Of a DNA stretch of 64,000 nucleotides, positions 52,125-59,783 are shown piece by piece. The notes under the pieces were generated by a model that saw nothing but the letters and a program-made list of their open reading frames with translations, was not told the DNA's origin and did no database searches. Position 1 is the first letter of the stretch; each line of letters begins with the position of its first letter. The translations under genes and the position numbers were made by a program. The stretch covers positions 1-64,000 of the forward strand of contig DASZZN010000028.1 of assembly GCA_035544955.1 (NCBI GenBank). The letters run 5' to 3'. The stretch comes from Candidatus Dormiibacterota bacterium (GTDB taxonomy: Bacteria; Chloroflexota; Dormibacteria; CF-121).

Positions 52125-52766
52125 TTACCCGAGACTCCGTAGAGCGGTACGAAGCTGCTCACCGAACGCCTTGGCATTGGCATTGAGTGCGCTTTCCAGG
52201 GTCAGGAGCTTGGCTGCGTCGGCCCTGTCGGCTAGCGCATTGTTCCAGTCCCAAAAACTGTCGCGGAGAGTACGCCAGACCTTGAATGTCGTCCCCTCGG
52301 GTCCCTCGTCCAGGATGAGGTCGCGCTCACCCTCGCGATAGAGGCGACGCCACTCTTGCTCGAGCTCGTAGGCCCTGTCGAAGTTGCCTAGCTTGACCGG
52401 TCCCTGTTCTGGAATCGGCAGTTGGGGCCGTCCCTTTGGGAAGTGCTTCAACTCTCGCTGCAGCTCGAGCAGCGTCTGTACCGCAGCCATGAGCAATCCG
52501 GATGCGTTCCGGCGGAGGTCATAGCGTCGCTCGAGCCGACCTCGGGTTGTCTGGAGGGTGAAAACGAACAGGCCGAAGAAGCCAGATCCAAACAGAGGTA
52601 GAGCGGCCTCGCGAAGCTTGCCTGTTGTCTGGCTGGCGTTGCTCGGCACCGGCAGGAAGACATCGGCGATGACCGCCGCAAGCAGCACGACGTTGAGAAC
52701 CCAGAGGACGAGCAGCAGCCAGGATCCCAGGAGCCATCTGAGAGAGACCTCCGCCTTTTGCTTCAT
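52125..52766 (-). CDS. Two-helix membrane protein with cytoplasmic domain, cassette gene
   Basis: 213-aa protein with two N-terminal hydrophobic helices (LGSWLLLVLWVLNVVLLAAV and LPLFGSGFFGLFVFTLQT) and a cytoplasmic helical part rich in Arg/Glu (YELEQEWRRLYREGERDL). It is the first gene of a tight three-gene set, with 16-base gaps to the next membrane protein and then to the PIN protein. It lies 70 bp left of the tRNA-Cys fragment. No family recognised. Confidence 0.6.
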   Translation of the reverse strand: MKQKAEVSLRWLLGSWLLLVLWVLNVVLLAAVIADVFLPVPSNASQTTGKLREAALPLFGSGFFGLFVFTLQTTRGRLERRYDLRRNASGLLMAAVQTLLELQRELKHFPKGRPQLPIPEQGPVKLGNFDRAYELEQEWRRLYREGERDLILDEGPEGTTFKVWRTLRDSFWDWNNALADRADAAKLLTLESALNANAKAFGEQLRTALRSLG

Positions 52767-52836
52767 GAATTGTGGTCAAATTTCGCCGCCGTCGGCCAAT
52801 ACCGCTTGTCGCCGCCTAACTTCGTCTTGAAAAAAC

Positions 52837-52885
52837 TGGAGGCGAGTGCGGGATTCGAACCCGTGGTGGAGGTTTTGCAGACCTC
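52837..52885 (-). other. 3' half of tRNA-Cys(GCA), probable integration (att) scar
   Basis: On the minus strand the sequence has an intact anticodon arm (GAGGT-CTGCAAA-ACCTC, anticodon GCA), variable bases, the T-arm with TTCGAAT loop, the 3' acceptor strand ACTCGCC, and TCCA at the end (52837-52840). The 5' half (GGCGAGT, D-arm) is absent to the right. This is exactly the segment that tRNA-targeting integrases duplicate. It cannot be a working tRNA. By the orientation, an element would extend to the right of this point, with the complete tRNA-Cys at its far end outside the window. Confidence 0.75.
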
Positions 52886-52965
52886 TTCATTATTTTGGGT
52901 TCCAACCGATCTGGGCAGGGCATCTCCACACGCTCGGTCTTGCCAGATCGGCCTTAGGCACGGCT

Positions 52966-55900
52966 TCATCCGGGTGTTGCAAACTCAACCAGCCTGCAGA
53001 GGGCACCCGCGAGTCGCATCTGGTCGGGCGTGCGGCAACGGGCCTTGAGCAACTCGGGGCTGCACATCAAGATCACCAATCCTTGAGCCCTAGAAGCCGC
53101 CACGTTTAGGCGGTTTAGGCTGAACAGGAAATCCATGCCGCGAGGGGCGTCGTCGACCGTCGAGGTTGCCATCGAGTAGATGAGGACGGGCGCTTCCTGG
53201 CCCTGGAACTTGTCGACGGTGCCGACCCGCGCTCCGCCCGGAAGTGTCTCGATAAGCCGGCGGACCTGGGCGTTGTACGGCGCGACGACCAACACATCAT
53301 CAACAGCGAGCGGGCGTGTGGCCCCTTCGCGATCGGTCCACGGTAGGCCAAGAAGTGATCGGAAGGTTTGGTTAACTCGGTCGGCCTCTTCCGGCGACAG
53401 CGTCCGATTGCCGCTGTGGTCAACGGATAGATACCGCAACCCAAGCCCGCCAGTGCCGTTGCTTACCGCGAGGTTCTGGCGTTTAGTCGATTCGTCCGGC
53501 TCGAGCTTGCGGTCGTAGAAGGCCTCGGATACGAAAGCGCAGACCGTGGGGTGTAAACGGTAGGTTGTCTCAAGGAAGAGCCCGTAGGCGGTCGGCATCG
53601 TCGGCTGGTCCTGGATGACGTGATCGAGTACGGATCGGTCGACGCCTTCCGGATGGATCCCGTGGGAAGGCTGCCTTAGCTGGTTCGGATCGCCCAACAA
53701 TATAAGGTTGTGTGCTGCGCCAGCGATTGCAAGAACGTTCGCCAACGCCATCTGCCCAGCCTCGTCGACGACCAGGTAATCCAGCTTCGCGGGAAAGCTG
53801 GCGCGGGCGAAGAGCCAGGGCGTTCCGGCGACGACCTCAACCTCATCCGCGGCTAACGCAGCTTCGACGGTCGATGAGCTGTTGGTGCATTGAACATCTT
53901 GTGAAGCGCATCGATCGCGCTCGTCGGCCTTCTGCATGGCGCGGACTACCTTTCCTCTGCGCCTCGCCTCCCCCATCGTTTTGTCGAGCAGGTTGCCAAT
54001 GACCTTGTGACTATTCGCCGTTATCCCAACGCGCTTGCCGCGTCTGACCAGGTCGACGATCAACTCGGCGCCGATCGTTGTCTTCCCGGAGCCCGGCGGC
54101 CCCTGAATCGCCAGGCAGGTGTTGTCGAGCCGAGGCGCTAACAGCAACGCCACGTCCTTTGCTCGTTCGCCCGCCTGCACCAGCGGCGCCCCTTCGATGA
54201 CACCCTCGATCCTCGGCGGCTCGAGGCAGAGCAGATCGCGGGCCGCCTGGTAGGGGCCCGTCCCAGCAAAGCCGAGGTCGGCGACGCGTTGGCCCAGTCG
54301 CATCAGAGCATCGCGTTGCTCCTTAGTCGGGATCGGACTGGCTGGGATGAGCGACGTCGGATACGGTGACTCCGACTTCACGCCGCGACTCAGCTCGATC
54401 CACCCCGCGATCGGATCCATTGCCACCACTTCGCCGGCGCCTGATTCTGTCCGTGGGTCGTGCGGTTGGTCGCCAACCCCGATCTTGTACTCCTGGTTCG
54501 GATCGAACCAATAGCGAAAGACGTTCGAACGGTGCTCCGGCCGCACCTCGCCGCGAAACTCGATCGCGCCAATCGCTTCCCGATCCTCCACCAACTGCTC
54601 GTCGGTCAAGGAACACTTGCGGTAGTACTCCCACCACTCGGATTTTCCCTCGCGGCGGTGCCAGTTGAGGCTGTGAGCCATCAGGTAGCGCGCCTGCTGC
54701 GCGGTCGACCGATCGTCCTCGTTTTCGGGGACGCCCTCGAGCAGTCGATCGACGAGCACAGCTGTCCGCTCATCGATGTCGCGTAGGGTTTCGCTCGGTT
54801 CGACTTCCTCGGGCCCGGGCCGTGGAATCTCGCCGTATAGAGCAATCGCCTCAAGGCGCCGCGCCTCCAGCCACTGGCGCAGTTGCGCCGTCGAGAGGCA
54901 GTCGTCCTCGTTGTACCGGGCGATCTCGTCGAGCAGCCGCTGGTCGTGCGACTCGAGCCAGTCCTCGTAAGCAACGATGCTGCCCGCGGCGTCGACGATC
55001 TCGGTCGACCTCTTGCCTCGATAGAGCGACTCGAGTTCCTTCAACGAATACGACTCGGTCCCGATCCGAACGGACTGCCGGACTATCCGATACAGGTCGA
55101 CGAGCACCCGGCCGCGCAGGAGCTGGTCGACCTCAGCTTCCCGGGTCGCATAGGTACTCGCCAGATACTTGAGCGCGTTCGGCTCGTAAGGCGCGTAGTG
55201 ATAGACGTGCAGATCGGGATTGCGGTTGAGTCGCTCGACAAGGAAGTCGACGACCTGCTCGAAGGCACGCTTCTCTTCATCGGGATCGTGGCCCCAGAAC
55301 GCATGGTGCATCATCACCCCCCTCCCCGACCCTCCCCCTTGAGGGGGGAGGGAAGTGGCGGAGTTGAGTTCGAGGATGCCGAAGAGGTACTCGAGGCCGT
55401 TGTCGCCGACGAAGGGATCGCCCTCCATGTCGAAGAAGAGGTCGTCCAGGGTTGGCGCGGGGAGCGACTGGAAGCCCAGCTGCTCGCCGAGCGGCGGTAG
55501 GACCTCGAACGGCAGCGTGTCTCTATGCCGCTGCTCCACCTGGAGCCGAGCCTGCTGTCGGAGCCGAGTGAGCGCCATTTCGTTAATTCCCTGGATGGAC
55601 TGATCGACGGGGCTCGCGCCGAGCTCGGTGACGGTCTTGATGCCTGCGAGGTTCAGGCGGCGGGTTTGGTCGCGACGCATGCCCGCAACGAGGCAGAGGT
55701 GGTCGTCCTGGCGACGGCGGACCTCGCAGACATCGATCCAACGGCAGATGCGGCAGTGGTCAACCGGATCTGGATAGGTCGCTATCGCCGGCGCAAACAC
55801 CGTTTCCTCGAACTGCCGCTTGACGCTCCGGTAGTAGGCCCCATAGTCCTTCAGGCGCAGCAACTCCTCACTGCCATCGCCGAGGATTAGCCGAATCCGC

Positions 55901-56403
55901 TCTGGCTCGACTCCTTGGACGGCAGCAACCTGCTCGGCGTAGACACAGCATTGGAGGACAGCCGCGGCTTTGGCCTTGCGCGCGAGCTTCGCGTCAGCAA
56001 CCTCGTAGCTGTAGGCGCCGAGCTTGCTGGGGCGGTCGACCCGCAGCAGGAAGTCGGGATGGCATCGCCAGCGGCCATCGAAGAAGGTGCCCTGGTAGAT
56101 GACGTCGGCACCTTCGTGCATGGCGGCGACGGTCTGGGCGTGCGCTTGGGCCAGGCCGGCAATGGTTCCGTCGGGGAACGGGAACTCGACGACTCGCCGG
56201 TGGCTGGTTCTCAATTCAGCCAGCTGCCGAGCTTCATGCTCAAGGCCTCGCCTCGCCAGAACCTCGAGTTCGGGGTCCTTCCGCTCCGGCCGCTCGATGT
56301 CACCGCGAGCGGCGGCCAGCTCCTGCTGGGTGAGGTGCTCGCACTCCAAAAAGCCCGTCAAATCGGACGGGCTAACGATCAGCCGACCATCCAGGAATTG
56401 CAT
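52966..56403 (-). CDS. TM0106-type RecB-like nuclease fused to RNase H-like and SF1 helicase domains
   Basis: 1145-aa multi-domain protein. Residues 1-240: Cas4/RecB-like nuclease with DFLLRVDRP, EVADAKLARK and an Fe-S cysteine set (FLECEH near 20; DHCRICRWIDVC near 219-230). Residues about 310-520: RNase H-fold exonuclease with LDDLFFDMEGDPF, SYSLKELESLY and YNEDDCLST. Residues about 740-1140: SF1 helicase with Walker A GPPGSGKTT near 773, VVDEAGQM, LGDPNQLRQP and SRAQGLVILM. Likely a DNA end-processing defence or repair enzyme. A palindromic element encodes SLPPQGGGSGRG in frame near residue 350. It is divergent from the PLD-helicase gene. Confidence 0.88.
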   Translation of the reverse strand: MQFLDGRLIVSPSDLTGFLECEHLTQQELAAARGDIERPERKDPELEVLARRGLEHEARQLAELRTSHRRVVEFPFPDGTIAGLAQAHAQTVAAMHEGADVIYQGTFFDGRWRCHPDFLLRVDRPSKLGAYSYEVADAKLARKAKAAAVLQCCVYAEQVAAVQGVEPERIRLILGDGSEELLRLKDYGAYYRSVKRQFEETVFAPAIATYPDPVDHCRICRWIDVCEVRRRQDDHLCLVAGMRRDQTRRLNLAGIKTVTELGASPVDQSIQGINEMALTRLRQQARLQVEQRHRDTLPFEVLPPLGEQLGFQSLPAPTLDDLFFDMEGDPFVGDNGLEYLFGILELNSATSLPPQGGGSGRGVMMHHAFWGHDPDEEKRAFEQVVDFLVERLNRNPDLHVYHYAPYEPNALKYLASTYATREAEVDQLLRGRVLVDLYRIVRQSVRIGTESYSLKELESLYRGKRSTEIVDAAGSIVAYEDWLESHDQRLLDEIARYNEDDCLSTAQLRQWLEARRLEAIALYGEIPRPGPEEVEPSETLRDIDERTAVLVDRLLEGVPENEDDRSTAQQARYLMAHSLNWHRREGKSEWWEYYRKCSLTDEQLVEDREAIGAIEFRGEVRPEHRSNVFRYWFDPNQEYKIGVGDQPHDPRTESGAGEVVAMDPIAGWIELSRGVKSESPYPTSLIPASPIPTKEQRDALMRLGQRVADLGFAGTGPYQAARDLLCLEPPRIEGVIEGAPLVQAGERAKDVALLLAPRLDNTCLAIQGPPGSGKTTIGAELIVDLVRRGKRVGITANSHKVIGNLLDKTMGEARRRGKVVRAMQKADERDRCASQDVQCTNSSSTVEAALAADEVEVVAGTPWLFARASFPAKLDYLVVDEAGQMALANVLAIAGAAHNLILLGDPNQLRQPSHGIHPEGVDRSVLDHVIQDQPTMPTAYGLFLETTYRLHPTVCAFVSEAFYDRKLEPDESTKRQNLAVSNGTGGLGLRYLSVDHSGNRTLSPEEADRVNQTFRSLLGLPWTDREGATRPLAVDDVLVVAPYNAQVRRLIETLPGGARVGTVDKFQGQEAPVLIYSMATSTVDDAPRGMDFLFSLNRLNVAASRAQGLVILMCSPELLKARCRTPDQMRLAGALCRLVEFATPG
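55316..55363 (-). repeat. GC-rich palindromic element inside the nuclease-helicase gene
   Basis: On the minus strand it reads CCCTCCCCCCTCAAGGGGGA followed by GGGTCGGGGAGGGGGG. It is read in frame as LPPQGGGSGRG between two strands of the RNase H-like domain. Confidence 0.75.
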
Positions 56404-56489
56404 TTGGCCCTTCTACTCCAAAGTCACTCTAGGGCCGGGTTGCGACAGCTGTGTGTCGCAAGACCGTTTGCACCCGATACTGTGTGCGA

Positions 56490-59400
56490 ATGGCAAAACC
56501 TGCCCCCAGCCGGGAGCTGGCCCCAGGCCTCTATGAGGCCATCCTTACAGACTTTTTGCAGGCGAGACTCCCGACCGACGAGAAGCTGTTTCGCCTAGAC
56601 AAGGTCGATCGCGCTGACATCGCTCGCATTTTGGCGAGCCATGTCGGGTCATTGGTGGAAAAAGTCCTGATGGCTCCTCACATTCAGGCCGACGCTGGGC
56701 GTCAGGTCGCGATGGTTAACGATCTTATCCAAAACCTTGTGGCAGCCGCCCCGGAACTGGGTGTCTTTGGCGATCAGACCGTCGACAAGGATGGCCGGCA
56801 ACTGATCGAGCTGCTTCGAGTACTCGACGGAGGGTTAGGAGGCCTCATTTCCTTAGAGCGGCCGGACATCCCGCTAAGCCAAAACGCACTGCTCGTTGCA
56901 GCGAAGCAAGAGCCCGCATTTGGCTCCTCGATCAAGAAGGAACTGGAGTCGGCGGATAGGGTCGACCTCCTCTGCGCCTTTGTCGTCTGGAGCGGCATTC
57001 GGATATTCATGGACCAGCTTCGTCGACTCCGCGATAGAGGGGTTCCAGTTCGCCTGATAACGACGACCTATACGGGGACCACCGACGTTCGGGCCCTCGA
57101 GGAACTTGCGAAGATCGGCGTGCAAATCAAGGTCTCGTACGACACTGGGTTTACTCGCCTGCATGCGAAGGCATGGCTCTTCACCCGGGATAGCGGCTTT
57201 TCGACGGCCTATATCGGTTCGTCCAATTTGACGCATACGGCGTTACATGAGGGCCTCGAGTGGAACGTCCGCCTAACTCAGGCCAGCTCGCCCGAGCTCC
57301 TGGACCGGTTCAGCTCGGTATTTACGACCTATTGGGAGGACCCCCGGTTCGAGGACTACAACAGGGACGCGTTCGTTGCCGCCATTGCTCGGGAGACCCG
57401 TGATTCGACGACGGAACTCCTCCCCTTCGAGCTGCAGCCATATCCCTTTCAGCGAGAGATGCTCTACCGGCTAGAAGTCGAGCGGACTGTTCATAACCGC
57501 TGGAAGAACCTCATCGTAGCGGCCACCGGCAGCGGGAAGACCGTCGTTTCTGCCTTTGATTACAAGCAGATCTGTCGAGACTGGCCTAACGCTTCGCTCC
57601 TCTTTGTCGCCCACCGCCAGGAGATTTTGAAGCAAAGTCTCGTGACTTATCGCAACGTACTGCATGACGGAGACTTTGGCGAGCTTATGGTGGCCGGTGA
57701 GAAGCCTCGCGATGGCAAGCATGTCTTCGCGTCGATTCAATCCCTCCATCACACAAACCTGGCGGATCTGGCGCCCGATTTTTACGATGTCGTGATCGTC
57801 GACGAGTTCCATCACGCGGAAGCCCCGACCTACACACGGCTGCTTGACCATCTGAAGCCGCGGCTGCTAGTTGGGATGACAGCCACTCCGGAGCGGACCG
57901 ATGGGCTCGATATCAAGCGCTGGTTCGACGGGCACATCGCGGTGGAGCTGCGCCTATGGGATGCATTAGAGCAAGGCCTGCTTTGTCCGTTCCAATACTT
58001 CGGGGTTTCGGACGGCGTCGACTTGTCCGAACTCACGTGGGCGCGAGGCGGCTACGACACAAGACAACTCGGCCAAATTTATACGGGCAACGACATTCGC
58101 GTCCGGAAGATCCTTGACGCAGTGCAGGAAGTGGTTGAGGCGCCTACGCGCATGAAGGCTCTGGGATTCTGCGTCAGCGTGGAACATGCAAAGTACATGG
58201 CCGAGCGCTTTTCCATGGCGGGCATCCCGTCCTTGGCCGTTTCGGGAATCTCAAGCGACGCCGATCGATCGCAAGCGCTTCGCGACCTGCGCACCGGAAA
58301 GACCAATGTCCTATTTTCCGTCGACCTATTTAACGAAGGCTTGGACATTCCGGACGTCGACACCGTGATGCTTCTCCGCCCAACGGAGAGCCCGGTTGTC
58401 TTTCTTCAACAGCTAGGCCGGGGGCTTAGGCATGCGGAGGGGAAAGCCGGTCTTACCGTGCTCGACTTCATCGGCCAGCAGCACAGGCGGTTCAGGTTCG
58501 AGGAGCGGTTCAAGGCTCTGCTCGGTATGAATCGGAAGGAGGTCCTGGATCAGGTCGAAGACGGCTTCCCCTATCTACCTGCCGGGTGCTCGATAACCCT
58601 CGACCGTCAGTCCCAGAAAGTGATTCTCGACAACATCAAGGGTTCGGTTGCCAAGCTCAGGGCCGAGTTGGCCGAAAAGCTCCAGGAATTGGGTGACGTG
58701 TCACTAGAAGATTTCTTGGCGCGCACAGGCGTCGAACTTGCCGATGTGTACTCCGGCGGCAATCCTGGTTGGACGGTCATCCGCCGGCAAGCTGGCTTTG
58801 CTGGGGATCCGACGGCGGACGAGGCTCTGCTGAGTAAAGCCGTGAGTCGGATGCTGCATATCGACGATCCTTTGCGCGTCGCAACCTATACAGAAAGGTT
58901 GTCCCAGCCAGGCCGCGGCGTCGATGGAATTGACGAGATGACCCGGCGTCTATTGGGCATGCTCCATTTCGATCTCTGGTCGAGCGACAACTCGTCTATC
59001 GGACTTCGAGAATCGCTTGCCAGACTGTTTAGAAGCCCGAATATTGTTAACGAGCTCCGCGAGCTCCTGGCCATCCTTGGTGCCAACTCGACCCACCTCA
59101 TCAAGGACGCGGACCTTCCTAAGGAAGTTCCGCTCAAGCTACACGCTCGATATACGCGAAACGAAATTCTCGCTGCCTTTGGTGAGGCCACGCCCGAAAA
59201 GCCTCCTCAATGGCGAGAGGGCGTCCGTTGGGTCGAGAGATATATGACTGACCTCTTCCTTGTAACTCTGAATAAGTCGGAACGGCGATTCTCGCCAAGC
59301 ACACGGTATCGCGATTATCCGATCTCTCCCGGACTGTTTCATTGGGAATCGCAGTCCACAACCTCTGCTGCCTCGCCCACCGGGCAGCGGTACATCAACC

Positions 59401-59597
59401 ATGCGGCACGCGGCACCACGGTCCTTCTGTTTGTGCGCGAAAACTCGGCCGGCGAGTCTTTGGGGGCTTCGCCTTTCATTTTTCTCGGGAAAGCTGCCTA
59501 CGTAAGTCATGAGCGAGACCGGCCAATGGCCATAACCTGGCGGCTGGAGAACGAAATGCCTCCCGATTTCTTTCAGATCGCAAAGGCCGCTGTCTAA
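56490..59597 (+). CDS. PLD nuclease-SF2 helicase-DUF3427 protein
   Basis: 1035-aa defence-type protein. An N-terminal region contains a phospholipase D-like nuclease with LHAKAWLFTRDSGFSTAYIG and SSNLTHTALHEGLEW (HxK and GSxN motifs near 230-255). An SF2 helicase follows, with Walker A AATGSGKTVV near 345, DEFH box IVDEFHHAEAP near 440, GMTATPERTDGLD, VDLFNEGLDIPDVDTVM and QQLGRGLRH. The C-terminal DUF3427 domain (about 850-1035) carries FLGKAAYVSHERDRPMAITW. It probably translocates and cuts DNA or RNA with the PLD module. I choose ATG 56490; 13 residues upstream are Cys/Arg-rich and unlikely. Confidence 0.87.
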   Translation: MAKPAPSRELAPGLYEAILTDFLQARLPTDEKLFRLDKVDRADIARILASHVGSLVEKVLMAPHIQADAGRQVAMVNDLIQNLVAAAPELGVFGDQTVDKDGRQLIELLRVLDGGLGGLISLERPDIPLSQNALLVAAKQEPAFGSSIKKELESADRVDLLCAFVVWSGIRIFMDQLRRLRDRGVPVRLITTTYTGTTDVRALEELAKIGVQIKVSYDTGFTRLHAKAWLFTRDSGFSTAYIGSSNLTHTALHEGLEWNVRLTQASSPELLDRFSSVFTTYWEDPRFEDYNRDAFVAAIARETRDSTTELLPFELQPYPFQREMLYRLEVERTVHNRWKNLIVAATGSGKTVVSAFDYKQICRDWPNASLLFVAHRQEILKQSLVTYRNVLHDGDFGELMVAGEKPRDGKHVFASIQSLHHTNLADLAPDFYDVVIVDEFHHAEAPTYTRLLDHLKPRLLVGMTATPERTDGLDIKRWFDGHIAVELRLWDALEQGLLCPFQYFGVSDGVDLSELTWARGGYDTRQLGQIYTGNDIRVRKILDAVQEVVEAPTRMKALGFCVSVEHAKYMAERFSMAGIPSLAVSGISSDADRSQALRDLRTGKTNVLFSVDLFNEGLDIPDVDTVMLLRPTESPVVFLQQLGRGLRHAEGKAGLTVLDFIGQQHRRFRFEERFKALLGMNRKEVLDQVEDGFPYLPAGCSITLDRQSQKVILDNIKGSVAKLRAELAEKLQELGDVSLEDFLARTGVELADVYSGGNPGWTVIRRQAGFAGDPTADEALLSKAVSRMLHIDDPLRVATYTERLSQPGRGVDGIDEMTRRLLGMLHFDLWSSDNSSIGLRESLARLFRSPNIVNELRELLAILGANSTHLIKDADLPKEVPLKLHARYTRNEILAAFGEATPEKPPQWREGVRWVERYMTDLFLVTLNKSERRFSPSTRYRDYPISPGLFHWESQSTTSAASPTGQRYINHAARGTTVLLFVRENSAGESLGASPFIFLGKAAYVSHERDRPMAITWRLENEMPPDFFQIAKAAV

Positions 59598-59783
59598 GCC
59601 TGGTCTCGCTACCTGCTGCTCGCCAGTAGCGGTGCTACAAATGGGAATACAGGGAATGCCCGGCCGGGTTTCGGCTGGCGCTTGACAGGCGAATCGAGCG
59701 CGATCACCATACTAAAAGCTGACGGCTACGGAAAGTTGGATGTGATGGGGGCTCAGGTTGAGGCGTGATCGGGTTGATGGTAA

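Noticed and set aside
52837-52930. A complete tRNA-Cys gene
   Set aside because: No 5' acceptor strand GGCGAGT or D-arm is found to the right, so only the 3' half exists.
59682-59710. TTGACA upstream of mcrB as a promoter
   Set aside because: The best hexamer at 17 bases is CACCAT, a poor -10, and TACTAA is 22 bases away; not strong enough to list.
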